Notes: generated by a model not told the origin, from the sequence alone. A DNA stretch of 33,984 nucleotides from Pezizomycotina sp. ARF18 (GCA_002224055.1 AZLU01000329.1:1-33984), one strand, 5' to 3'; positions 12,381 to 24,007 are shown, counted from the first letter of the stretch. Made by a program: numbers and translations.

Positions 12381-12413
<33 letters not shown>
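12381..12413. repeat. (ATC)11 trinucleotide repeat
   Basis: Eleven uninterrupted ATC units; the minus strand would read as an Asp run but lies in no supported gene. Confidence 0.95.
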
Positions 12414-12414
<1 letters not shown>

Positions 12415-12885
12415 GCATCAATCTCGCCATTCACAACTGCTCCTACCAAGCGTCCTTCGTCTTCTCTATAGCTAGATATATACTTGCCATCTTCTCCTTC
12501 CCCCTAATCCTTTCTTCTGCTTTCTTCATTATTGTCATATTCAAAGACTTGATACTATTTTTTTTTTTTTTTTTTTGCTTTGATGTTTTGGGAGTTGATC
12601 TCTGGTCGATTCCTTCCTTTACTTGCTACACTCGCTGCTTCACCACCCTCTTCTTTACGGAAAGATAACCGCCAGCTATTCTGAACATCACCACACTGCT
12701 ATATTAAGGATTACTACTACTACAGAAGAAAATAAAAATAAAAAAAAAATCATAAAAATAAAAAAAAAAAAATAAAAATAAATAAAAAAACAAAGGAAGA
12801 AAGGAGGGGGGGACGCCTATCAAAAGATATATACAGCTTGGGGCAACATCTCTCTCTCTCTACATTTTGAAAATTGACCGGCTAT

Positions 12886-12920
12886 TTTTTATTTTTATTT
12901 TATTTTATTTTATTTTATTT
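12886..12920. repeat. TTTTA microsatellite
   Basis: Five to seven TTTTA/TTTTTA units in the presumed promoter or 5' UTR of the 13.2 kb gene. Confidence 0.9.
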
Positions 12921-13194
12921 TGGTTAGAATACACTACTAGTGCTTTCTATCATAATAAATTATCTCATTAAAAATAAATCAGCTCAGTTATTATATTTCA
13001 AAGTTCATTTATTGTCTCTGCTTCTTTTTTTTCTTATCTTTTTCTGCTACACTCTTTTAGTCACCCCAGTCTCTCTAATGAAGAACCACCTACAGACCTC
13101 TTTTCTCTTATATTTAGACGGAGCGAACAACACCGTCACGAAGATAGACGACATATCATACTGCATATACCCCCAAGAACTCAAGAAGAAAATC

Positions 13195-14570
13195 ATGACG
13201 CCAGCAGCATTCACGCGACCGGACGTTGATCGGCCGATAAGGTTCAGGACGCCGCAATCCTCGAGGCAATCCTCAAGGTCCTCATCTCCGCACCCATCCC
13301 AAGCTCTCCCCCGCACCTCGTTATCCTGCGGTGACCTCGAGGCCATGACGGTCCCTATCCAGATACCCCACCAAGGCCAGGCACGGCGACAGCCGCCTGT
13401 CCATCGTCGCTGCTAACACCGGCAGCGACGGCACCATATATTACCGGCGGAGCTCGAGCAAGCCGAGCCCGACCACTGAAAAGCAGCAACCTTTTTTACC
13501 GATATAAAGCTCCCGCGGACAGAGCCGGAGCAACCGACGACGAGGAAGCCGTCGAGGACGGTTCCGAGGGGACGGATTCGATACGAACCCGCCGAGGACG
13601 TCGAACAGCTCTATTTATTCCCGAATCAGCAACAGGGGGGTCAGGAAGGACGTCTGGGCGGAGCTCGATGATTACGCCGCGGAGACAGCGCAGATCATGG
13701 GACGGCTTAAAAATAAGCTGGTGGGGAGCTACGACCAGGAGGAGCACGTCAGCGTGCAGCAGTTTTACGAAGCGAACATGGACCTACTTCGGAAGTTGAA
13801 GGACGTGAGTTATACGATTACCCTGCCTTTTACCCACTCAAAAGCTTGAAGAAATGTTAGGATTGCTGACTGTATCTTTCTATATATTAGCGCCATAAAA
13901 CTCTCGACGATCTCATCGAATCCACCAACCTAGCCGCTTCCAAGAACCAGAAAGTTTACAAGGAGGTCAATGCCAGGGAACTCAGGGACGTCGACGCCGA
14001 GTACTCCGCTTCCCCGATGACGGTTACTTTCAGGGAGCCCTTCAACGACAGCGGCGGAGGAAGGATCTCTCCCATCACTCTCTGGGGCGAGGAGAAGGAA
14101 AAGCGCCTGGAGTACTCGAAGCTCAATTGAAGGAAGCGAACAAGAAGTGGAGCCTAAGCAGGAAGATGTCATTGAAGAGGTGAGCGATCTAATTCCAGAA
14201 AAAAATCAAATTGCAAATTTGTTTGAACCACAGCTAACACGTGTGCTTTTAGATCGAATTCTTCGGGAGGAGCGTCGTAAGGCTAAGAAGCTTCGACGCA
14301 TGACCGCCCCCGAGCGTAGAGGTAGTTCCTTTAGCTTGAAGAGCATCGGATCGTTCAAGAAATCTCGAAGCGTAAGTTTTCTTGCCTTCAGTGGTTACCT
14401 CTATTCTATATAATCTCAAATGTTCAGATCAGCAAGCTAACGCATTCTTCATATAGAACTCCGGTGCAAGCGGCGTTAGCATTAAATCCTCCAAGGGGAT
14501 AATCAGCAACTTTTCTAAGCCTTTTTTTACTACAAACACCATTGATTGCACAAAGCATAACCTCACCTAA
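13195..14570 (+). CDS. Unrecognised helical protein with Ser/Arg-rich N-terminus and basic C-terminus, four exons
   Basis: Not recognised. The ATG at 13195 gives MTPAAFTRPDVDRPIRF, followed by a Ser/Pro/Arg-rich, probably disordered region whose frame slips several times between 13350 and 13640 (for example to SRLSIVAANTGSDGTIYYRR). The first exon then ends in a helix, VWAELDDYAAETAQIMGRL and VQQFYEANMDLLRKLKD. Intron 1 is 13805-13890 (GTGAGT..TAG), joining KLKD to RHKTLDDLIESTNLAASKNQ; this pair looks like a coiled coil. Further introns are 14180-14252 (GTGAGC..TAG) and 14372-14456 (GTAAGT..TAG). Between them is a very basic stretch (EERRKAKKLRRM) and SFSLKSIGSFKKSRS, and the last exon gives NSGASGVSIKSSKGIISNFS with TAA at 14568-14570. 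Frame slips near 14120 and at intron 2 leave the exact joins uncertain. A cytoskeletal or scaffold role is possible, but nothing shows it. Confidence 0.65.
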
Positions 14571-16151
14571 AAGTAAACTCGGACAACACACAAACAAGCA
14601 CATTATCATTATTCCTATTATCATTCGCATTCTTACTCACGAGCATTAATAACTTAAATACCCGCTTTAAATTCCTTTCTTTCTTTTGTTCTCAAAAAAT
14701 TACTTCTTTGGATCCATATCTTCTCTGTTTGCTTTAACATTCTGTTTCCTTTTGGCATAAAATTTTTTTTTACTTCTCTATAATCTTTACTTGAGGCCTA
14801 TATCTCTTTATTTTGTGCATCTTGATATGAAGCTCTCTGCCTCTAAAAAAATCCTTTTTAATGAAATTTTGTTATAACTTCATGGCTTTTCTTCTCTTTC
14901 TGTCTGTGAAGGGAAAACGGTTGTTCTTGAACTTTTGGATCAAAAACACAAAAATTTATTGGCGTTTTTCAAGTTTTCCGAAAAACATGTTTGATGTTAT
15001 TATTACTTGGTCTCTTTTGTCGTCTTGTCTTTTTTTGCTTCGACTTTATTTCATAACCCGATATTGATGAAAAGGGTTTACTGAAAAATAAATGGACTTG
15101 CATGATTTTGGGGGTGTATATTTATCATTATCATCATCGTTGAAACTTCCGCGCTCTTTTCACTCGATTCTATTTTCTTTTGTACTACTGGAAGAGAGGT
15201 AATCGGGTGATGAAGAAAACACTACGCATTTGCTTCGATTAACGATAAAGAAGCAACAGTATTATTATTTCCATGTCTCTAATAGCTAGAAATGAAATAT
15301 ATCTTTACATTATCTCGCCAGTTTGGTCATCGTGCATAGACCCAATTTGTTACAACGTGACGAGCTAAGTGATGGGAGATAGATACCAGATAGATTGCCG
15401 TATTAGACCTCGGATTTGGCCGTGAACCTTTTCCGCCTAAAAATACCGCGAAGGCTACCTTTCCGGCTCAGGCACCGTTTCAATGACCAAGCGATTTACG
15501 TCTCAAGACATCCCACCGGGCGTTTCATGGATAGGAAAGTGAAGGTACTATTAACAGAAGAGCCGCCGAATATTAACCTGTATCAGACAGGTACACGAAT
15601 GCAAGTTGGATGCCTACAATCCTCAAAAACAAAACCAGGGAAATTTAGCGAGCCAGAAGAGTCCGTTTTCGGGGGGTGGGTGACGACGACTACCGCGAGG
15701 CTCTTCCATGGGCTGCCTATCGCAGTGAAAAGCTAAGCCCGCATTGGTTAAATTGGGGACAAGTCTTGGCTTTGCTTACACGCAATCCTATCAATTAATG
15801 ACCAGGCTTCAAGACTCAGTCAGCTTGGACCTGGCTGTCTCCACATGTTTTTTTTTTTTTCACCTGTGTTTGGTGAGACAATCCTTTTTTTCGTTCACGA
15901 TGAGGGCTGGTTGTAAACACCGACGAGGGGATTTCTTGATGGTATAAAAGTCTCAAGATATCTCTTTCGCCTCCTCTTCCTTTCCGACCGAACAAAACGG
16001 CATTAAAGACTACCCATCAGGAGCGGGAACGAACTTCTAAAGGGTCTGAGACAGCCTTAGCTTCCTTCTGCTCTACTCGGTCATCTGCTCGAAAGCTTAG
16101 CCTTCCCGGTAGCGTAACATACGAGATCGTTTCTCTCTACCCTCCATCGTC
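14571..16151. other. Intergenic, no gene supported
   Basis: AT-rich 3' sequence to about 15360, then a more balanced stretch with a 106-codon frame at 15416-15736 that lacks clear protein character. CT-rich sequence just before 16152 suits a fungal 5' UTR. Confidence 0.45.
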
Positions 16152-17409
16152 ATGCCTTCCCCTCCGAACAACCACCGCTTCCAACTACCGAACCTCAAAT
16201 CGCTCAGCGATGAGAACCTCCCCGCCAGAACAGACGCCGACCGCGAAAACGTCAAGTACTCCTTCGCCAACACCTCCCCCTCGCGTAGTAAATACCTCCC
16301 CGGCTTCGCCTCCTACGATCCTCCCGTCGGCCTCGTCGATTCGCTGCCGACGAGTCCCACGTCGCCTATGAGCCCCGCGCTCGTGACCGCGGGCGTGTCA
16401 TATATTCCCCCTTCGTCAAGTTCAAGCGTATCTCTACCGGCGTACGAATCGCTGGATGTCGATGATATAGAGCGGGAGAGGAACCCCGATGGATTTTGCA
16501 GCGAGGCGTTACATATTGATCCGCGGCGTAGTAGTCACGTACCTGTACTGCCGCCTCTACCTGGAGAGGCTTTTTCTTCGTCGTCGAGGAGTCCCGCGAC
16601 GCTGGTTATACAGCACCCGCGGAAAAGTCGGGCTTCTACGCCTCAACTGGATCTAATTCGAATCCGCAACTACCGACGTATTCACCACCGGTGCCGGTAC
16701 CGGTACCGCAGTCGTCGTCGAAAAGCCCCGCTTTACAGCGCAGTAACACGTTAGGGTCGCTCAGTTCCTCGGGTACGTCGACGCCTATATTTAACAGGCG
16801 CTACGATGTTCTTTCTAGCATAAACGCCGCGACTCCGGGTCTATCGCACTCAGCGGATGATTTACGAACTTTGCAGGTTAAATCCGCGTTCACGAATTTC
16901 TTCCGGAGTTTTAACTTTTCTCCTTCGCCGTTCCCGCATAAATACCTCCTCTTCGAATTTTCCAATGGAACGTCCGTGAGGATACCGTGGACGAGCTACT
17001 ACCAAGACACCATGCGGTCGCTGTGGGAGCTCGTCGCGCGGTATCCTCCCTCCTCCCTCCAGTGATAATCTCCAGCAGGAGAAAATGGCGAAGTTTCCGC
17101 GGCCGCAGCTGCGCTGTCGTATTCCGGATTACCGAGGGATACCTTGGGCCATATATGGGACTACGCGCTCTCGTTCGTTAATCCCGAGCGGAAGGAGAAG
17201 GAGGAGCATTTGGAGAGGTGGTTGACGGGGCTGGAGTTTGTCGTTTTGGCGTGGTTGGTTGGTTGTACTGTAAGTGTCATAGGAGGAGAGGGTCGAGCTT
17301 GAGCTCGCCGTCGCAGGAGGACGTGAGCATTGTGAACTTTGCGAGTAAGATGATGGGGGACGAAGTGAGAAGGAAGGATGAGTTGGGGATTTTTTCTCCT
17401 GTTGTATAG
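16152..17409 (+). CDS. Ser/Pro-rich protein with a C-terminal EH (Eps15 homology)-like domain
   Basis: The ATG at 16152 gives MPSPPNNHRFQLPNLKSLSD, then a long low-complexity Ser/Pro region (SPTSPMSP, PPSSSSSVSLPAYESLD). A -1 slip near 16607 leads into another Pro/Ser stretch with a VPVPVP run and ALQRSNTLGSLSSSGTSTP. Next is a folded-looking block, FTNFFRSFNFSPSPFPHKYL to IPWTSYYQDTMRSLWELVAR. After in-frame stops at 17063-17068 the same frame resumes with GEVSAAAAALSYSGLPRDTL, GHIWDYAL and GLEFVVLAWLV. This matches the EH pattern (SGLPxxTLxxIWxxA, later EFxxAxxL). EH domains bind NPF motifs; in fungi they occur in Ede1, Pan1, End3 and Irs4. The tail QEDVSIVNFASKMMGDEVRR ends at TAG 17407-17409 in yet another frame. 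An Irs4-like protein is one possibility. The gene is clearly real; the domain call is moderate. Confidence 0.65.
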
Positions 17410-18083
17410 TGCACCGTATACGGCGTTTTGTGATTGGAGATTGGCGATCTGGGTTTTGATGATAAAAGGCGTTTTTTGGTTGTATCGTTTTTTGTTTAAG
17501 AAGTAGGAGCTGGCGCTCCCCCTATACAGTTCCAGCAATCATCGGAGTTTTACTGTAACAGCAACAGAGTTTATATTTGCAAAAGTAGATATCATCGTGT
17601 ATAATAAATAGTCAATGTATACAGATTATATCATCTCATCGCATCTACAAATAGTACTTATCCTTCAACCAACCGCAGTACCTCGTTCTACAATCGTGAT
17701 CAGAGTCGTGAATCTCGTGATGCTCGACAGCCACATCTCGAAAGATACTTGGGGTTAATTCAATATCACGTGACTGGCTGATAAGGTTCGTAGGGCTAAG
17801 ATGCCCTTATCTCTTATCAATCTAATTAGCCCACTAAAAATGACCGCAAGACTTTCTATGTGACTTTTTCAACAGTTCAAAAAAAAAAAAAAAAAAATTC
17901 AAGCACACCCGCAAAAATTTCGAGCTTAGCTAGCTAAACCACCCCATCCCACCCACCGAACGAGGAAATATTATCGATTTATCGATTATCACCAAACCGT
18001 CCCTTTCCGACAAAAACTCACGATCCTCCACGAACCAAACGACATTCTCGACTTAACCTAAAACACACACATAAATCAACATC
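17410..18083. other. RPS2 promoter and 5' UTR region
   Basis: No gene seen. Includes an A run of about 19 at 17879-17897 and a C/A-rich leader (18000-18083) directly before the RPS2 ATG, a composition common in strongly expressed fungal genes. Confidence 0.5.
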
Positions 18084-19136
18084 ATGGCTGACGCAGGAGC
18101 ACCAAGGGGCGGAGGCGGTTTTGGAGCGCGCGTGGAGCCGAAGGTGGTGATCGCGGACGCGGTGACAGGCGCGGCCGTGGCCGCGGTCGCGGTCGCCGCG
18201 GACCCAAGCAGGATTCGGAGAAGGAGTGGCAGCCGGTCACCAAGCTCGGCCGCCTCGTCAAGGCCGGAAAGATCAAGAGCATGGAGGAGATCTACCTGCA
18301 CTCCCTCCCATCAAGGAGTACCAGATCGTCGACTTCTTCCTCCCTAGACTGAAGGACGAAGTTATGAAGGTGAGGGAATAGATACTCATTGGAATTTTTG
18401 TTTACTGTAGCGATGGCAAGAAGAGAATATTGGAAATTGGTGGTGGAATTTGAGTAATTTGCTTTGGAGATATTGTGGGGATTGATTGCATGGAGGGAGG
18501 ATAAATTTTGCTGATTATTTTATTTCTTGCGAAACAGATCAAACCCGTTCAGAAGCAGACCCGTGCCGGTCAGCGTACCCGTTTCAAGGCCATTGTCGTC
18601 ATCGGAGACTCAGACGGCCACGTCGGTCTCGGAATCAAGACCTCCAAGGAAGTCGCCACCGCCATCCGCGCCGCTATCATCATTGCCAAGCTGTCCGTCC
18701 TCCCCATCCGCCGCGGCTACTGGGGTTCCTCCCTCGGTGAGCCTCACTCTCTGCCAGCCAAGGAGAGCGGAAAGTGCGGTTCGGTTACTGTCAGGGTACG
18801 TTATCTACGAAATATGTTGCTATTTGCCAATTGTTATGGAATGGAATATCCTGTTGCTAATCTGATAAAAATCTACAGCTTATCCCCGCCCCCCGTGGTA
18901 CCGGTCTCGTTGCTTCCCCGGCCGTCAAGCGCCTGCTCCAGCTCGCTGGTGTTTCCGACATCTACACTTCCTCCTCCGGTTCCACCAAGACGCTCGAGAA
19001 CACGCTCAAGGCTACGTTCGCGGCCGTCGGCAACACGTACGGTTTCCTCACTCCCAACCTGTGGAAGGACCGTGCCCTGTCCAGGAGTCCGCTGGAGGAG
19101 TTTGGCGATGTTCTGAGGACGAAGGCTGCTTATTAA
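18084..19136 (+). CDS. RPS2: 40S ribosomal protein uS5 (Rps2), three exons, two 1-base losses in exon 1
   Basis: Component of the small ribosomal subunit near the mRNA entry channel and decoding region. Exons are 18084-18369, 18538-18795 and 18879-19136; introns are 18370-18537 (GTGAGG..CAG) and 18796-18878 (GTACGT..CAG), both phase 0. The N-terminus [16 protein letters not shown] leads into the Gly/Arg repeat tail typical of eukaryotic uS5. The core reads [20 protein letters not shown], the S5 signature [39 protein letters not shown], then [20 protein letters not shown] and [12 protein letters not shown]. Exon 1 loses a base near 18130 (in the GR repeat) and another near 18313 (CTCCC before ATC AAG GAG TAC). 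Restoring both gives 804 nt, 267 residues, the family length. The start context AACATCATGG is good. As an essential gene, real inactivation is improbable. Confidence 0.97.
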
Positions 19137-19844
19137 AAAAATATTATTTTCTTTCGATAAAATTCTTTTCGTTCCTTTTGTCGTTTCTTAATAATGGTTT
19201 TTTTTTTTTTTCATAAGGTCTCTTTTTTTTTCAAATGGGTGTACTGTGAAATTTGGGCTTCCAAACGTTTTTTTGTTGCATTTTTCTATATACGATAACA
19301 AACGCCTTTTTTTCTCTTATTATCTATCTATATTAATTTCTAAGAAACCGGGATAACGGTTTTACTCTACAATATCTGGTGATCAAGTATCGTCACACAA
19401 GGAGGTCTTTCGGTGAACGTTCGTGTTCTTATATTCTCTCAATTTTTGGGTGATCGTATAGGAGCTCGTAGATAATGAAAGCTACAAAGCCCTTGAATAT
19501 GTTGTGATATCTTGATATCTCAAGTATGCCATGATCAGCTAGCGTAGATCTTCGACAGCCAATCCTGCAGACAACGTGCACCTAGTATCTCGGTTAAAGC
19601 GGGTCTCAAAGTTTCCAGCCCTACCAAGTTTTTTTTTCCCTCTCTGACTCGGATAATTTTCAGTTCTTGCAACGTCACAGCTGTCTGATATTCACGGTTT
19701 CTTCTGTAACTAGGTCTGAGAACTGTATAGATACTCGACTTAGCCTTACTGCTCCTCCTGTGAATGTCTCGTAAACCTTTGATCTTCAATCTATCGCCTA
19801 TTTTCAAGAATTAGCTGGACATCTACAATACTACCATTTCACAA
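19137..19844. other. RPS2 3' UTR and IMPase upstream region
   Basis: T-rich sequence follows the RPS2 stop. A 90-codon minus-strand frame at 19535-19807 has a basic character but no recognisable features; treated as non-coding. Confidence 0.45.
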
Positions 19845-20290
19845 ATGACATCCGAAGTAAACCTCCGCGAAGTCCACGACTTCCTCATCCAAATCGCCAA
19901 TGCGGCAGGCGATATGATGACGGCTGCGAAGCCTTCGACGACCGCTACGGATGAGAAGAAGAATTGTCTGTTTTCCTCGTATATATACCTGTTGAATATA
20001 ACAAAGATTTTAGCTGTATCGCTCGCTGACCCTATGTACCTTAGGAGTTGCAGCTGTCGACCTTGTGACGGAAACAGACCAGGCTGTCGAAAAGATGGTA
20101 TCGGAGCGTATACGCTCGCAGTACCCCAATTACAGATTCATTGGCGAGGAGACGTACAAACCGGGTGAAACGGAGCTAACGGAGGAACCGACGTTTTTGT
20201 GCGATCCAATCGACGGGTAAGGGAGTCCCAACTGCGATATCCTCAATATACATATTGGTCAGCACGGGTTAATATTAATTATGAGTTAAC

Positions 20291-20325
<35 letters not shown>

Positions 20326-20951
20326 CGGAATTAAAAAAGCACGACAAACTTCGTTCACGGCTGCTACACCAGCATCTGCATATCCTCGGCTTCCTCGTAA
20401 ACAAAATACCCAGCGTGGGTATAGTCTACAACCCCTTCACGAAGGAAATGTACACTGCTATCCGCGGGCAAGGATCATACCTCCGCTCACCGATCCACAC
20501 CACACCCGTTAAACTTCCCCTCCGCACGCCGGAGCCGCTACCGGGACTGTCAAAGTCGCTGGTTATACTGGAGTGGGGATCAGACCGCGAAGGCGTAAAC
20601 TTCGAAGTCAAGATCGAGACATTTAGGAAATTAGCTGCGAGCGAGAAGCACGGCGGGAAAATGGTGCATAATGTACGTAGTTTTGGGTCCGCGGCGCTGA
20701 ACTTTTGTAGGGTTGCGGAGGGTGGGTGCGATTTGTATTGGGAAGGGGGCTGTTGGGCGTGGGATGTTGCGGCGGGGTGGGTTGTGCTTACAGAAGCTGG
20801 TGGGATAGTCGCGGATGGTAATCCCGGGGGAAACTTCGAACCGGCCGTTGACGGGAGGAAGTATATTGCTGTGAGGGGTGCGAATGAGGATGAGCAGAGG
20901 CATATCGTGGAGGAGCTGTGGGATTGTATTCCGGGGAAGATGGAGTATTAG
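19845..20951 (+). CDS. Inositol-1-monophosphatase family phosphatase, three exons, one 1-base loss
   Basis: Mg-dependent phosphatase that releases myo-inositol from inositol monophosphate; fungal relatives include QutG. Exons are 19845-19965, 20054-20216 and 20340-20951. Intron 1 is GTCTGT..CAG; intron 2 is GTAAGG..AAG and contains 33 T. The protein starts MTSEVNLREVHDFLIQIANA. Intron 1 joins KKN to SVDLVTETDQAVEKMV. The metal ligands of the family are visible: the GEET motif, DPIDG joined across intron 2 to TTNFVHG, and the C-terminal WDVAAGWVVLTEAGG. In exon 3 a base is missing near 20388 (TCCTCGG), which separates CYTSICIS from LGFLVNKIPSVGIVYNPF; with it the CDS is 897 nt, 298 residues. 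It lies 708 bp after RPS2 on the same strand, with no sign of shared control. Substrate within the family (inositol versus related phosphates) is not decided by sequence. Confidence 0.93.
20293..20325. repeat. 33-T homopolymer inside IMPase intron 2
   Basis: Uninterrupted T ending 14 bases before the AAG acceptor; in the transcript it could serve as an extreme polypyrimidine tract. Confidence 0.95.
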
Positions 20952-22654
20952 AGATACGAATATCCGATAAGATCTGGTAAATGAGTACATTCGGAAGACC
21001 TAAGGCATTTACATGCATACAAAATTGTACGAAAACAAAATTTACCCTTGAATAGATATACAATATAAAGTTTAAGGAAAGATGTACTTGCTTATGCGTA
21101 TGTAACTCTTCAAGTTAGTGGCACTCTGTCGCGCGCTATCTTTAATTTTATTTCAATATTGATAATATAAACAGACTGGGTGAATTTGGCGATCACTCCA
21201 CGGGTGAGATGCAATGTACTGAAGAAATTTATATTTACTGCCATCGTCACTAGGCTTTGCGAACTCTTCTTGTCGTATGCACAATCACATTATCCCCCAA
21301 GTTGCGATAGCGAACTGCATAGATCAACACGGGTAATTGTCAAGGATATAAAAATTCTTATACGACGTTGCTAAAGGCACAAGCGCAATATTGATACTAT
21401 ACCTCGGTAAGCTCTAAATTAATTTAAAGTAGCGTTTTTGAAGGCTGGCGGTCACCAATGGTCATTTCCATTTATAATATTATCTAAATGGTGTCATCAT
21501 GCAAGACCAGTACTCCCCGAACGAGCCCCCCGCAGCAGCCAGTTCTTGGAACGTCTGATCATCCTGTACTAACTAAACCCAGATCCAAGCTCTTCTCTTC
21601 GATCTTCATGAAAAGCGACATGATCAGCAGGTTTATATAGATCTGAGACACGAACCCGTCGACCCGTTATCTCGGTAATCGGCAGAGGAGCCCTAGCTAT
21701 AATAAACTTTTTATAAGAAAATGTGATGAGAATACGGATACGAACGATATCCTTGAATAAACAATTTGTAGAACTAAGAAAACCAATACTAATCAAAGGT
21801 CTTTTCGTTCGTAATTCGTGTTGGTGGCGTGAAACCGCCACGAACGTCACCAACCTCGTACTCGCGTAACATATCGATATATCGCTAGTCTTATCTGGAG
21901 TTGTTTGAACTTTTTTTTTTTCGCTGTCTCCGGTCTCGGAGATATAGATAGTCCGTTTTTGTGTTATAGCAGATTTGATTATTTCGCTATATTTTAAATA
22001 GTATGCATATTGGTTGGGGGAAGGGAAGTGGTTCACTCAAGAGATTCGAATCCATGACTCGTCGGTTTTTTTTCCACATCCCGCAAAGCCGAAACCTTTA
22101 CCAGCTCAAGAAAATCTGGGGATTTTGATATTGATAAGGTGATCGCCCCTTTTTTAATATAACTAGCTTTACGATCTAAAGTTCTTCAAGATACACGAGG
22201 TGTATGATTTGTTGTTCTATGTATTCTATGTTTGGATGCGACTATCGCGCCAGTGGCGTACTCGTTTAAATGAAAAACCAGTTTTTTCTCCCCAACTTGA
22301 CCAGTGACCCCTTAACTCCCTGGTCAGTAGTGGGTCCTATTTGTGAAAGTGCCTATAGATCCACCTGTAACCTTTGGGGTTTTTGGATACTGGCCAGGGT
22401 GGGAATGAAAATGTGGAGAACTGGCTTTACCACTATGCATGGTTTGTTTGTTTGGGTATTTAGACAATCAAACTGTTGTCTAAATATATCAAGTATATAT
22501 ATAATAGTAGTCCCTGAGTGATCATTTAATGCCATTCTGTCATTACTTTGGTTTCATCTTATGAAGAGATCAGAGGAGGTCACGGATCGAAGCATAAGGA
22601 GCAGAGTTACTATCTCTTACCGAGGCAGTCAAAGACAGAAATAAAGTCAGAAGC
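20952..22654. other. Intergenic, no gene supported
   Basis: A 155-codon minus-strand frame (21569-22036) lacks convincing protein character. GATTCGAATCC at 22042 resembles a tRNA T-loop but has no tRNA around it. Confidence 0.45.
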
Positions 22655-24007
22655 ATGTCTAACATCATGGCTCTTTCTCCTGAGACGATAAAGCAAGCTA
22701 TACGCTACGGTTTCCTGATCACTGCAATCGCGAACGAACCAAAACTCAGAACAGTTGACCTGATTCCGCACCTCCTTGAAAATCCGATCTCCAGCAATGA
22801 AACGCTAAAACCTTATTTTCCTAATGAAGACCTTATTCCATCCTGAAGAAGTTAAACACGATTATCCGTACTTACCACGCGACGATACCTGGGAGACGTA
22901 CACGATCGTGCTGGCCGTGCTAGAATTCCTAGCGATTGTGGCGGTAGCGATGCGGGGTATATAAGGTCGAAAAGAAAGAAACTCGGCGCGGAGGACTGGG
23001 TATGTGTTGTCGTTTAGGCGTGATCACGGCCTGGATGGGTAGTGTAGACTTGCACATGAAGTATACGGGTCGGCATGTTTACATGTTGAGTATTGCCGGA
23101 ATTAAAAAGCATCAGATTGTAAGACTACATATATTTCTCTAAGACTCATTTATTTCTTTTTCCCTTTCTTAGGCCAATGCCAACCCCAAACTGACAAATA
23201 ATAGCTCATGTTTGTAAACGGCATCATATACACCTTCTGCCAACTCTTGGTCAAGCTAGTATTCCTCGTTTCTTACTACCGCCTCCTATCAAATAACCTC
23301 TACCGGATCGCCGTTAAGGTTGTAGCAGGATACACAGCCATCGCCAGCTGTCTAATACCTTTACTCTGCTTCATATTTAGCTGTAAGCCGATAGATTTCT
23401 GAATCACCTTATGACGGCAAAATGCATTGACGAAGTCGCCGCCTCCTCCTACGGAGCGGTAGTATATATAATTGCCGATTTCGCGACTCTGGGATTAGCC
23501 GTGCCAATTATGTTGAAACCGAACTTGAGAGGTGGGACAAAATACTGCTAGCGGCCTCTTCGGACTTGTTTATTTATCTGTATATCCAGCATCCTACGGC
23601 TGATCAAGCTGAGAGAGTGGCTAAATGATCCGGACTTTACCTACTCATTCGGCCCGTACCTGCTGTGGTCGGCGCTCGAAGTCGTACTGAGTCTCGTTGT
23701 GGCATGCGTACCCACGCTGAAGCAGGGACTATCCCATCTGCTAGAGGAGGATGAAATGAAAGTTGACGATCCGGTAGCCGCGTTCAGCGGCTGGTCACTG
23801 GCGCAGGGTCAGCACTCACGTCAGAATAGCAATGCGGGTCGAAAATCAGGGGAGGGAGAAGTGGTAGAATTCAGCATCGGAAAGGACGAGATTACGGCGC
23901 AGCGCATCGCGGAGAGTCTCAATTGGGGCACGTCTAGCTTACGGAGGGGGACGGTGGATAGTACGATGAGTCAGGCGAATGAGATGAGGATGGCTGCTAG
24001 AGGGTAG
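22655..24007 (+). CDS. Fungal rhodopsin-domain integral membrane protein (7TM), frameshifted
   Basis: Belongs to the large Pezizomycotina family of seven-helix 'rhodopsin domain' membrane proteins, whose function is mostly unknown. The ATG at 22655 (or 22667, MALSPETIKQ) is followed by TM1 around 22890-22960 (YTIVLAVLEFLAIVAVAMRG), then LGAEDWVCVV (the usual 'DDW' position) and HVYMLSIAGIKKHQI. An intron lies at 23119-23172 (GTAAGA..TAG). Next come NGIIYTFCQLLVKLVFLVSY and GYTAIASCLIPLLCFIFSCK, the W-containing segment with CIDEVAASSYGAVVYIIADF, then SILRLIKLREWLNDPDFTYS and LLWSALEVVLSLVVACVPTL, ending in a hydrophilic tail with TAG at 24005-24007. Frames slip at least four times (around 22970, 23203, 23400 where TGGAAT lost a G, and 23535-23600). 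The first ~55 residues may be a mis-joined leader. Confidence 0.8.

Larger units (their letters stand above)
11027..13194. other. Gene-poor stretch with simple repeats
   Basis: A 146-codon plus-strand frame at 11778-12218 is hydrophobic and AT-driven, and a 137-codon minus-strand frame at 11365-11778 is Phe/Lys-rich; neither is convincing. Contains the ATC repeat (12381-12413), T19 (12558-12576), an A-rich stretch (12727-12792) and TTTTA repeats (12886-12920). The last ~350 bases are likely promoter and 5' UTR of the 13.2 kb gene. Confidence 0.45.

Noticed and set aside
12246-12449. Minus-strand ORF with an Asp run
   Set aside because: The Asp run is only the (ATC)n repeat read backwards; the flanks have no protein character.
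18053-18301. Minus-strand ORFs over RPS2 exon 1
   Set aside because: Shadow of the GC-rich Gly/Arg-coding repeat on the other strand.
21569-22036. 155-codon minus-strand ORF
   Set aside because: Composition is not protein-like and includes readings of a T run; no neighbouring frame continues it.
22036-22052. GATTCGAATCC resembling a tRNA T-loop
   Set aside because: No matching T stem, anticodon arm or acceptor stem could be drawn on either strand.
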